Shown here: positions 35,056-42,897 of the stretch, piece after piece
Layout: each line of letters begins with the position of its first letter
Numbering within the stretch: the stretch's first letter is position 1
Source: Salinispora arenicola
GTDB taxonomy: Bacteria > Actinomycetota > Actinomycetes > Mycobacteriales > Micromonosporaceae
Reading direction: 5' to 3'
Assembly (NCBI RefSeq): GCF_006716065.1
Contig: NZ_VFOL01000001.1
Span: forward strand, 4,464,001 to 4,528,000
Length of the DNA stretch: 64,000 nucleotides
The notes under the pieces: generated by a model
What the model saw: the letters and a program-made list of their open reading frames with translations, nothing else
Database searches by the model: none
What the model was told of the DNA's origin: nothing
Translations under genes and position numbers: made by a program

Positions 35056-36287
35056 CGTCGCCTCCGTCCTGCGGCCTCCCGCCGCCGTCGTACACCTCGG
35101 TCGATGTCGTCGTACAGCGCGGGCGGCAGCCCCAGCCGGGGCAACACGGTCAGCGCCAGATCGAAAAGGTCGGCGGCCGTCACCGCGAGACCGTCGTCGC
35201 GTAGGCCGTGCCGGGCGGCGGCGATCCACCGCTGCGCCTGCGCCCCGACCAACGATCGGGCCGCGCGGGTGATGGCCGGCTCGGAGAGCAACGCGGCGAC
35301 CACCGCCACGGGCACGGACCAGCTCTCTCCCGGTTGGGCGTCGAGATACCGCAGCTCCAGGTATCCGCGCGGACGTACCGGCGGAAAGAGCGTGCTCACG
35401 TGATAGTCGAGATCGTCGATGGTGGGTGGCTGGGGCAGGGCGCCCGCGAGCCAGTCGGCGAAGGTGACACCGTCCGGGGTAGTCCAGTCCGACCCACCGC
35501 CACGCAGGCAGAGCAGCGGGGCAGCGAGTACGTACTCCGTCCAACTGGCGATGGGATCCGTGTCGTCCTGCTCGGGCGTCCACACCGCCCGGGTCCGGGC
35601 CGGATCGATGGCGAGCCACGCGGCCATCCGGGCCGAGACCCAACCGGTCGGTCGCCCAGCGTGCCGCCCCGCGGTGGCGAACGCGGCGAGCAGGGGCGGG
35701 CCGATCGCATGCGCGGTGGCCCACCGGTCGGCGAGTTGGTCCGCCTCGCCGACGTCCAGGCAGATCTGGAGGCCGGCGGTGCTGTACATCATCCTGCGGC
35801 CGGCTGGGCCGCGGCGGTCGAAGACACGACGCATCGCGCGGTACCGCGGGGTTTCGAACATGGGACGTGGTGACCGGTGGGCGTCGATGCCACCGGCACC
35901 GAGGACCAACCCGGCACGGCCGAGAAGCGCGGTGAGTTGGGCGATCTCGGCTTTGGTAGCGGCGACGAGGGCCGCGACCGAGGTGTGTGTTGCGGTGGAA
36001 ACCTCCACCTGCCCGCCGGGCTCGACCGTAACGGAGCTGCCATACCGCAACGGCTGGGCGGGGCTCGTGATGTCCAGTGTGCGGGGGCTGTGCGGCCCCA
36101 ACGCGGCCCGTAGCCGGCTGGCCCCGACCGGGCGGGCGGGATCGACGGCGTCGTGCACGATCCATTCGAGTTCCGTGCCGAGCCATCGAGGTGGGCCGGT
36201 TTTGAAGCAGATCCGGGCCAGGTGGCCCGCAGCCGCTGCGGGCGAGCTCAGGACCGTGCCGTGGTCCACCTCCGGAGACGCCACCAT
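35052..36287 (-). CDS. egtA: Glutamate-cysteine ligase EgtA
   Basis: A 411-residue ligase making gamma-glutamylcysteine, the sulfur donor for EgtB. WLGTELEWIVHD carries the catalytic acids, TVEPGGQVEVST is the Glu/ATP pocket, and MMYSTAGLQICLDVG and YLELRYLDAQPGESW follow in the GCS2 order. ATG 36287 has AAAGGGGG seven bases upstream. It is the first gene of the ergothioneine operon and is divergent from the kinase gene; the 252-base gap between them should contain both promoters. Confidence 0.92.
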   Translation of the reverse strand: MVASPEVDHGTVLSSPAAAAGHLARICFKTGPPRWLGTELEWIVHDAVDPARPVGASRLRAALGPHSPRTLDITSPAQPLRYGSSVTVEPGGQVEVSTATHTSVAALVAATKAEIAQLTALLGRAGLVLGAGGIDAHRSPRPMFETPRYRAMRRVFDRRGPAGRRMMYSTAGLQICLDVGEADQLADRWATAHAIGPPLLAAFATAGRHAGRPTGWVSARMAAWLAIDPARTRAVWTPEQDDTDPIASWTEYVLAAPLLCLRGGGSDWTTPDGVTFADWLAGALPQPPTIDDLDYHVSTLFPPVRPRGYLELRYLDAQPGESWSVPVAVVAALLSEPAITRAARSLVGAQAQRWIAAARHGLRDDGLAVTAADLFDLALTVLPRLGLPPALYDDIDRGVRRRREAAGRRRR

Positions 36288-36539
36288 GGTTCGGCCCCCT
36301 TTGCCGCGCCGACGTCCGATCCGTGCCACCGTAACGTGAGTCACCGACAAGCGTGAGCGTCCGCAGGCCGGCCTTCCTCTGTCTAGCAGACGAACTCCGT
36401 CAATCCAGGACGAACGCCGGGGCGGACGACACGGATAGTGACCGTCAGACGTTCTGGCCAGCGGACGCCGGGTGGTGTCCCTGGGGCCGGTGGGGCCGCC
36501 GAGGCACATCGTTTCGCCCGCTGTGGGTACGGTGTTGCT

Positions 36540-37892
36540 GTGTTGACATCGGGTGTCGTGCTCAGCGGTCGCTACCGCCTGGACGAACGGATCGCCACCG
36601 GCGGTATGGGGGACGTCTGGCGGGGCGCCGATCTGGTCCTGGGCCGGGAGGTCGCGGTCAAGGTGCTGCTGCCGACGCTCGTCACCGACCCCGACTTCAT
36701 CACCCGGTTCCGGTCCGAGGCACGGATCATGGCGGCGTTGCGGCACCCGGGGGTGGTGCAGGTCTTCGACTTCGGTGCGGACCAGCTTCCCGGGGGCGAC
36801 CACGCCAACTACCTGATCATGGAGTTCGTCACCGGCGAACCGCTGTCCCGTCGGATCGAGGGCGCTGGCCGACTCGACGTAGCCGAGACGATGTCAATCG
36901 TCGAGCAGGCGGCACGAGCGTTGGAGACCGTGCACCGACGCGGCGTCGTACACCGTGACATCAAGCCAAGCAACCTGGTGGTGCAGGACGACGGTACCGT
37001 CGTGCTGATCGACTTCGGGGTGGCGCGTTCGACCAACGTCACGAGCATCACCAACGCCAACGCCGTACCCGGAACCGCGCTCTACATGGCACCGGAGCAG
37101 GCCGCCGGGCGGCCGGTCTCCGGTGCCACGGACATCTACGCGCTCGGAGCGGTGGCCTACTGCTGCCTCAACGGCAGCCCACCGTTCACCGGTGACAACC
37201 CGTTGCAGGTCGCCGTCGCACACCTCGACGACGATCCGCCGGAACTCCCCCACGACATCCCGGAGGCGGTGCGGGCGCTGGTCCGCCGGGCTCTGGAGAA
37301 GAATCCCGCGAGCCGGTTCGGTAGCGGGGCCGCGATGGCGACGGCCGCCCGCGCCGCCGTGTCGGGCTCTTCCGCACCGACCGCACCGGCGCCGTCGGTC
37401 GGCTCGGCGACCCTGCGCACCGCCGAGCCGACGACGTTGACCGACGCTCCGGTTGTCGGACCGTATCGACTGGCCCGGCGGGGACCGCTGGTGGGAGCTG
37501 TCGCCGCCGGGCTGGTGGCGCTCGCCGGGCTGGCCACGGCATTGATCATTCTTACGGATGCCGAGCACACCCCGTCGGGCAAGGCTCCGTCGCCGGTGAC
37601 GACGGCCGAGCCGGTTGGCGGCGGAACAGCGCCGCCGTCGCCCGTCGCCACCACCGGTTCCGCGCCGCGGAGTTCGCATCGGCCCGGCGGGTCCGTCGAC
37701 AAGCCCTCGCCGTCGCCGACGCCGTCGGTATCGGTATCGGTGACGGCGGACGTGTCGCCGACTCCGAGCGACCAACCGACCAGTGCGTCGCCCGACCCGA
37801 CGACGCCGTCGCCCGGGCCGACCACCACGGGCGACGGCGCCACCCCGACGCCATCGGCCACCACCGACGCGGATCCTGACTCCGAGACCTGA
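36540..37892 (+). CDS. Membrane Ser/Thr protein kinase, PknB-like, without PASTA domains
   Basis: A 450-residue eukaryotic-type kinase. Residues 1-275 are the kinase: glycine loop IATGGMGDVW, Lys in VAVKVLL, HRDIKPSN catalytic loop, IDFGVAR and GTALYMAPEQ. One membrane helix (about 322-345) follows, then a roughly 100-residue outer tail of Pro/Ser/Thr repeats without PASTA or other sensor folds. GTG 36540 or TTG 36543 begin at the normal distance from GRYRL; neither has a strong ribosome site. The substrate is unknown. Confidence 0.88.
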   Translation: MLTSGVVLSGRYRLDERIATGGMGDVWRGADLVLGREVAVKVLLPTLVTDPDFITRFRSEARIMAALRHPGVVQVFDFGADQLPGGDHANYLIMEFVTGEPLSRRIEGAGRLDVAETMSIVEQAARALETVHRRGVVHRDIKPSNLVVQDDGTVVLIDFGVARSTNVTSITNANAVPGTALYMAPEQAAGRPVSGATDIYALGAVAYCCLNGSPPFTGDNPLQVAVAHLDDDPPELPHDIPEAVRALVRRALEKNPASRFGSGAAMATAARAAVSGSSAPTAPAPSVGSATLRTAEPTTLTDAPVVGPYRLARRGPLVGAVAAGLVALAGLATALIILTDAEHTPSGKAPSPVTTAEPVGGGTAPPSPVATTGSAPRSSHRPGGSVDKPSPSPTPSVSVSVTADVSPTPSDQPTSASPDPTTPSPGPTTTGDGATPTPSATTDADPDSET

Positions 37893-37905
37893 GCAGTTCC
37901 GCCAG

Positions 37906-38577
37906 TCAGCCGAGTAGCTCCTGCATCCGGCCGATCTCGACGTTTTGTTCAACGGCGACCGAGTTCGCGAACTCCTGGAGCACCGGCTCCGCACCGACCT
38001 TCAACAAGTCGATGGACATCTCGACGGCCCCGGCGTGGTGGTCACTCATCATCTGCACGAACAACCGGTCGAACTCAGCGCCCTGAGCTCCGGCGAGGCG
38101 ACGCATCGCCTCCGGCGACTGCATGCCCCGCATCGTACTGTGATCGTGCCCGGGAACCTCCAACGACAGGTCGCGCGCCTGGAGCCAGGCTCGCAACATC
38201 CCGATCTCCGGTGCCTGGCTGGAGCGGATCCGATCGGCGAGGGCCGCCACCCGCGGGTCGGCAGCTCGGTCCGGGACCAACGCGGACATTTCCAGCGCCT
38301 GCTCGTGGTGCGGGATCATCATCCGGACGTACCAGACATCCAGCGAGTTGTGCGCTCCGGTGGCGGACGCCCGCACCTCCTCGGCGGGGCGGACCTGGGC
38401 GGCTTCCCCCGGCCGACCGGGCACGATGACCGACGGGCCGGCACCGCCGCTCGGCACGCTCGCCGTCGGCGCCGCACGTCCTGGTCGGTCCTGATCGGAG
38501 GCCCACCACACCACGACGACCAACAACAGGGCCACCGTGGTGACGGCGGCCAGGACCCACCTACCTCGAACGGTCAT
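37906..38577 (-). CDS. Anchored DUF305 protein
   Basis: A 223-residue protein with an N-terminal membrane or signal helix (about residues 6-27) and a DUF305 domain, a ferritin-like four-helix fold. The paired motifs are VRMMIPHHEQALEM (near residue 85) and QMMSDHHAGAVEM (near 182), whose His and Met residues suggest metal, perhaps copper, binding. It faces outside the cell. It starts at ATG 38577, divergent from the LVIVD gene, with a CRP-like palindrome between them. Confidence 0.85.
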   Translation of the reverse strand: MTVRGRWVLAAVTTVALLLVVVVWWASDQDRPGRAAPTASVPSGGAGPSVIVPGRPGEAAQVRPAEEVRASATGAHNSLDVWYVRMMIPHHEQALEMSALVPDRAADPRVAALADRIRSSQAPEIGMLRAWLQARDLSLEVPGHDHSTMRGMQSPEAMRRLAGAQGAEFDRLFVQMMSDHHAGAVEMSIDLLKVGAEPVLQEFANSVAVEQNVEIGRMQELLG

Positions 38578-38633
38578 CCGACACCCCCTGGAGGTCGAGC
38601 CGCGGCGATCGTAACCATTGACAACTGACAGTA

Positions 38634-38653
38634 TATGTGACTGGAATCACATA
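38634..38653. promoter_or_regulatory. CRP-type palindrome in a divergent promoter region
   Basis: TATGTGA-N6-TCACATA is a perfect 7-bp inverted repeat that contains the full CRP/FNR consensus TGTGA-N6-TCACA. It lies 57 bases before the DUF305 gene start and 176 before the LVIVD gene. A TTGACA hexamer is at 38618-38623. A Crp-family regulator is the obvious candidate; none is encoded in the window. Confidence 0.55.
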
Positions 38654-38828
38654 CCATGCCGGGGCGGCACGCCAAACCCCCTCGCGAGACACCCGGAAGG
38701 ACGTGCCACACGATCGACCAGTGTCCGACCGGAGACAGGATGACACCATCTGCTCCGCATCTATCGATGCCCGCCAGTGCGGCGGTAGGGTGTGGCCAGT
38801 CGTCCACACCTTGCGAAGGGCCCCGCCG

Positions 38829-40271
38829 ATGAGCAGATCCTGCACGCCGCGGTCCCGCTGGCTCGTTACCCTGAGCCTGGCCACGACCGGCCTTCTCCTT
38901 ACCAGTCTGGTCGCCGCAGCGCCCCGCGATGCCAGGGCGGCCACCACCGAATCGGGCGCCGTCAGCACCGCGGACATCCCCGGGGTTGACGAGATCCGCA
39001 GTAGCCCCAACCTGAAACTGGTCGTCAACCTGCCAAAGGAGACGCCACTCGACGCCACGAACAGCGACCTCGCCTTCCAGGGCCGGTACGCCTTCGCCGG
39101 CAACTACAACGGCTTCGTCATCTACGACATCTCGCGTCCGGCCGCACCGACCGTCGTCTCGCAGGTGCTCTGCCCGGGCTCGCAGAACGACATCTCTGTC
39201 CACGGTGACCTACTGTTCCTCTCCACCGACTCGCCCCGCAGCGACGACTCGTGCGACAGCACCAGGGTGCCGTCGACCGAGACCCGGTGGGAGGGCATCA
39301 AGATCTTCGACATCAGTGACAAGGCCAACCCGCGCTACCTGAAGAGCGTGCAGACCGCCTGCGGCTCACACACCCACACGCTGGTGCCGGGCAAGAACCG
39401 CAGGACGATGTACATCTACGTCTCGTCGTACGGCCCATCGGACACGTACGTCGGCTGCCCGCCGCCGCACGACTCGATCTCCATCGTCAAGGTGCCGGTG
39501 CACCGGCCCACCGAGGCAGCGGTGGTGGCCACACCGAACCTCTTCCCCGACGGCGGCTTCGAGGGCGTGCCGGGGCAGAAGTCGGCGACCAGCGGTTGCC
39601 ACGACATCACCGCCTACCCGTCGAAGAATCTGGCCGCCGGCGCCTGCATGGGTGACGGCATCCTGATGGACATCTCGAACCGGGAGGCGCCCCGAGTCAT
39701 CAACAGGGTCCGGGACACAGAGAACTTCGCCTTCTGGCACTCAGCCACCTTCAACAACGCCGGCACCAAGGTGGTCTTCACCGATGAGCTGGGTGGTGGC
39801 GGCGGCGCCACCTGCAACGAAACCATCGGCCCCAACCGGGGCGCGGACGCGATCTACGACATCGTCGGTCGCGGTAAACACCGCACAATGGTCTTCCGCA
39901 GCTACTTCAAGATCCCTCGGGAGAACGCCGACACCGAGAACTGTGTGGCGCACAATGGCTCGCTGATCCCCGTGTTCGGGCGAGACATCATGGTCCAGGG
40001 GTGGTACCAGGGCGGCATCTCGGTGTGGGACTTCACCAACTCGGCCAATCCCCGCGAGATCGCGTACTGGGAACGGGGTCCACTGGACGCGGAGCGCCTC
40101 ATAACCGGCGGCTCCTGGTCCGCGTACTGGTACAACGGCTACATCTACTCCAACGACATCGCCAAGGGCCTCGACGTCCTGAAACTCACCGACCGGCGCA
40201 CCTGGACAGCCAACCTCGTCCGCTACCGGGAGCTGAACGTACAGACCCAGTCCGGCCGCTTCGGCCGGTAG
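38829..40271 (+). CDS. Secreted LVIVD-repeat beta-propeller protein
   Basis: A 480-residue exported protein with a signal peptide (basic start, LSLATTGLLLTSLVAA core, cleavage near residue 37). The mature part has LVIVD-type repeats: FVIYDISRPAAPTVVSQ, IKIFDISDKANPRYLKS, ILMDISNREAPRVINRV and ISVWDFTNSANPREIAYW, consistent with a seven-bladed propeller. LVIVD proteins are found at the cell surface and their ligands are unknown. ATG 38829 has GAAGGG upstream; the frame to 38637 is ignored. A strong hairpin follows the TAG. Confidence 0.85.
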   Translation: MSRSCTPRSRWLVTLSLATTGLLLTSLVAAAPRDARAATTESGAVSTADIPGVDEIRSSPNLKLVVNLPKETPLDATNSDLAFQGRYAFAGNYNGFVIYDISRPAAPTVVSQVLCPGSQNDISVHGDLLFLSTDSPRSDDSCDSTRVPSTETRWEGIKIFDISDKANPRYLKSVQTACGSHTHTLVPGKNRRTMYIYVSSYGPSDTYVGCPPPHDSISIVKVPVHRPTEAAVVATPNLFPDGGFEGVPGQKSATSGCHDITAYPSKNLAAGACMGDGILMDISNREAPRVINRVRDTENFAFWHSATFNNAGTKVVFTDELGGGGGATCNETIGPNRGADAIYDIVGRGKHRTMVFRSYFKIPRENADTENCVAHNGSLIPVFGRDIMVQGWYQGGISVWDFTNSANPREIAYWERGPLDAERLITGGSWSAYWYNGYIYSNDIAKGLDVLKLTDRRTWTANLVRYRELNVQTQSGRFGR

Positions 40272-40281
40272 CTGACGAGCG

Positions 40282-40318
40282 CCTCCGGGTACCCGGGTAC
40301 GACCCGGGTACCCGGAGG
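40282..40318 (+). terminator. Terminator of the LVIVD gene
   Basis: A perfect 16-bp stem (40282-40297 with 40303-40318) around 5 bases, 10 bases after the stop codon. Confidence 0.82.
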
Positions 40319-40331
40319 TCGGCTCTCACAC

Positions 40332-40367
40332 GGGTCCCGACCCCCCGTTCGCCGCCGGTCGGGACCC
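40332..40367 (-). terminator. Terminator of the MerR gene
   Basis: An 11-bp perfect stem (40332-40342 with 40357-40367, 14-base loop) starts three bases past the MerR stop on the minus strand, next to the LVIVD terminator. Confidence 0.65.
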
Positions 40368-40370
40368 CGG

Positions 40371-41195
40371 TCAGGCCCGGGTCACCGGCTGCTGAAGCTC
40401 CGTCACCCCGGCAGCGGGATCATCGGCGCAGTACTCCACATACAGCTCGCGGGGGAAACCATCGGCCCGCCAGCCGTTCTCCTCGATCCACCGGGCCAGC
40501 AGCTGCAGGGTGCCCGCTACCTCATCCATCGGCCCACGATGGATGACCGTGGCCGCTGCCGGCACCGCCGGCAGGTCGACGACCGCGAGGTCCCACGCCC
40601 GGTCTGGGCTGACCGCGACTTCCAGGGCGGCATGCACCACGATCTTCTCCCCGTCGTCGGCCGGTTCGTAGTACGCCAGGGTGGGTCCGGTCGGCGACGT
40701 GTCCGCCGACGTCAGCCGCCGGAACAGTTCCGGGTAGAGCGGCTGGATCGCCGGACCGATGTCGGCGGGCTCGTAGCTGGCCGCCACCCCCGTCAGCTCC
40801 GCCACACGGAGCGGCGGCAGCTCCTTGAGTACGACGTCGTGCGTGGCCATCTGCCCCTCGCTCTCAATCGCCCGGAGCCTCGCCTCGATGCTGGCCAACC
40901 GGGCGGTGTCCGCCGCGACTTGCGCCTCCAACTGGGCACGACGCAACCGCAGCATGCCGCGCAGTTCCTCGACGTCGAGCGCGTCGTCGAGGACCGTCTG
41001 TACCTGGGCCAGGGTGAAACCGAGGTCCTTGAGCGCGATCACCCGGTTGAGCCGGCGCAGTTGGTCGGCTGTGTAGTACCGGTACCCGCTACGTGCGTCG
41101 ACGGCGACCGGCCGGAGCAGACCGATGCTGTCGTAGTGCCGCAGCATCCGCACCGAGACCCGGCCGAGCCTGGCGAAATCTCCGATGGTGAACAT
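40371..41195 (-). CDS. MerR-family regulator with GyrI-like effector domain
   Basis: A 274-residue regulator. Residues 1-70 form the MerR winged helix (FTIGDFARLGRVSVRMLRHYDSIGLL), followed by a coiled coil (RLRRAQLEAQVAADTARL). Residues about 118-274 are a GyrI-like (BmrR-type) ligand-binding domain, seen in multidrug-responsive regulators. No efflux gene is adjacent, so the target is unclear; the neighbouring asnB remnant may once have been part of the locus. ATG 41195 has GGAGGG three bases upstream. Confidence 0.9.
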   Translation of the reverse strand: MFTIGDFARLGRVSVRMLRHYDSIGLLRPVAVDARSGYRYYTADQLRRLNRVIALKDLGFTLAQVQTVLDDALDVEELRGMLRLRRAQLEAQVAADTARLASIEARLRAIESEGQMATHDVVLKELPPLRVAELTGVAASYEPADIGPAIQPLYPELFRRLTSADTSPTGPTLAYYEPADDGEKIVVHAALEVAVSPDRAWDLAVVDLPAVPAAATVIHRGPMDEVAGTLQLLARWIEENGWRADGFPRELYVEYCADDPAAGVTELQQPVTRA

Positions 41196-41318
41196 GATCC
41201 CTCCACGGTCGGCCCTGACACGGTGTCAGAGTCAACCCTGGGCCCGGTCAGCCGGGAAACGGCACGTCCCCCGGCCGCGACGTGGCCCGACCGGTGGGCG
41301 TACGACCGGCACCGCGTT

Positions 41319-41640
41319 CTACCTCGTCGCACCGACCAGCAGATCGGCAACGGCCCGCCGAAAGTCCACTTCTCCTGCCCTCGCGCGGCCCCAACCGGCA
41401 ACCGCATCGCCAGCCTGACCGCGCTCCGGTCGAGGAACGGCACCCGGGCCTCCACTCCGTGGGCATGCCGGTGCGGCCGTTGCAGCTCCGCCCGCCGGCC
41501 CGTTCGACGATCGCGAAGGCGCACTCGCCGCGCAGCCGGGAGACATCGCCTCGCCCCAGTGCAGGTACCCGGCGAGCACCATCTCGGTGTCGCTCGGCGT
41601 CTGGGCCAAGGCTCACGGCGATCCCGTACGTGGGCTTCAG
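41319..41640 (-). pseudogene. Decayed asparagine-synthetase (AsnB-type) remnant
   Basis: Pieces of a glutamine-hydrolysing asparagine synthetase are spread over three minus-strand frames. SDTEMVLAGYLHWGEAM (about 41596-41545) matches the end of the glutaminase domain, and RLRGECAFAIVERAG (about 41539-41495) follows after a frameshift. After another shift, HGVEARVPFLDRSAVRLAM (about 41465-41405) matches the C-terminal synthetase part. Some 400 codons of a normal gene are missing between them. The last frame ends at 41319. It begins directly after the M15-like gene stop. No function remains. Confidence 0.75.
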
Positions 41641-42602
41641 ACCGCCATCTCGGCTTCGTAGACCCGGCGCAGCCGGCCGCGAGACTCGGGGGCCAGGCAC
41701 AGGTGCCATGCCTGCCCCTCGTCAACGACGTTGACCTCGCCCGCCCGCTGGCGGGCGAGCAGCAGTTCGGCCAGGGTGTCCCGGGCCCCGAACCGGTTGA
41801 ACCACGCCATCTCCACATCCGCCGCCCAGCCAAGGCAGTGCCCACTGGGCAGCCACGCGGCGTACCCGAGCCACCGCAGCCGGTGCTGGTGTTCGGCGCT
41901 GCGGACCAGGCTGGTGACCCACAGTGGCGGCGTGCCAGGGGGTGCGTGGGCGGTGAACTCGCGTCCGACGTCGTTGAGCAGTGCCACCATCTCCCGGCGG
42001 GCACGGCAGAACAGCAGCCCCGAGGTGTGCGGAGCGACGGAGGGGCGTACCCGGCGCCGCAGCGCCCGCGCCCCCCGGCCGAGCAGCGTCGTCGGCTGCT
42101 CCTGGTAGCGGAAACGCAGCAGGTCCCGGCGGCGCAGCCACTCCAGGTCGACCAGGTCGGCGCTTCCACTGACCTGCTCGTCGGTACGGTAGGCCGGTGC
42201 GTCGCGCCACCACATCACGTCGATGCGCGACAGCAGGTAGATCCGGACCAGGGCGGTGAGGTCGGACACCGGCCTACGCTCATCTGGCTGGTAGCGGGCC
42301 ATCTCCAACAACAGTGTCTCGCGGGCACCGACGAGGCCCTGTGGGGTGGCGTCCAGCACCGCGGCGATGGCCGGCTCGCGCAGCCGCTGGTCGACCAGCA
42401 CCTGTCGGGCCGCGGTGCTGGCGGCGCTGGCGAGCGCGCCCACCTCGACCAGGAGGTCGGCCACGGCGGCCCGGTACGCGTCCAGGTCCGGCTCAACAGA
42501 CGCGAGCCGGCGGGACGGACCCGCCGGCGCCCGGCGGGTCGGCGCGGAGGTCGGGATGGAAGGAACGGGCCGCTGGCCCGGACTTCTGCTGGGCACACGC
42601 AT
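41637..42602 (-). CDS. M15-like (D-Ala-D-Ala peptidase fold) protein
   Basis: A 321-residue protein. The last third shows the Hedgehog/M15 zinc-peptidase pattern: SLVRSAEHQHRL, SGHCLGWAADVE with the His and Asp ligands, and EGQAWHLCL with the third His. The first 200 residues are helical and unrecognised. There is no signal peptide, so if active it would work in the cytoplasm, or it may be a non-export relative (DUF5715 type). ATG 42602 is preceded by GAGAGGGG. An asnB remnant abuts its 3' end. Confidence 0.6.
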   Translation of the reverse strand: MRVPSRSPGQRPVPSIPTSAPTRRAPAGPSRRLASVEPDLDAYRAAVADLLVEVGALASAASTAARQVLVDQRLREPAIAAVLDATPQGLVGARETLLLEMARYQPDERRPVSDLTALVRIYLLSRIDVMWWRDAPAYRTDEQVSGSADLVDLEWLRRRDLLRFRYQEQPTTLLGRGARALRRRVRPSVAPHTSGLLFCRARREMVALLNDVGREFTAHAPPGTPPLWVTSLVRSAEHQHRLRWLGYAAWLPSGHCLGWAADVEMAWFNRFGARDTLAELLLARQRAGEVNVVDEGQAWHLCLAPESRGRLRRVYEAEMAV

Positions 42603-42897
42603 GGTCGGGTCCCCTCTCCCGTCACCGCATCGGGTACGTCACCCTTAGTAGTACGGTAATCACCCTTTGTGGCAGGAGTTCGAATATTCCTCCTATCTCC
42701 CCGTGAAGAGGCCATTCGCCTATGGGACTCGTGAACCGCCAGCATGCAGACAGCCGGCGGCAGACCAACCAACCGCGCCGCCTGCGGCGTCGCCCTACGT
42801 CGTCAGTGGCGTCGCCGCCGGCAGCCGCGACCGGTCCGGCGACCATGATGTGCCGGTCGGCGGAGCGGGCCCGAGGTCGTGATGAAAGGCTTGACGC

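Noticed and set aside
33721..36186. A single 821-residue minus-strand frame covering egtB and more
   Set aside because: The N-terminal 377 residues are an arginine-rich shadow of egtA in another frame. The real egtB starts at GTG 35055 with a ribosome site and a GTGA overlap.
42676..42700. Palindromic GAATATTC and a short AGGAG/CTCCT stem upstream of the helicase gene
   Set aside because: Too short and lacking context to call an operator or terminator.
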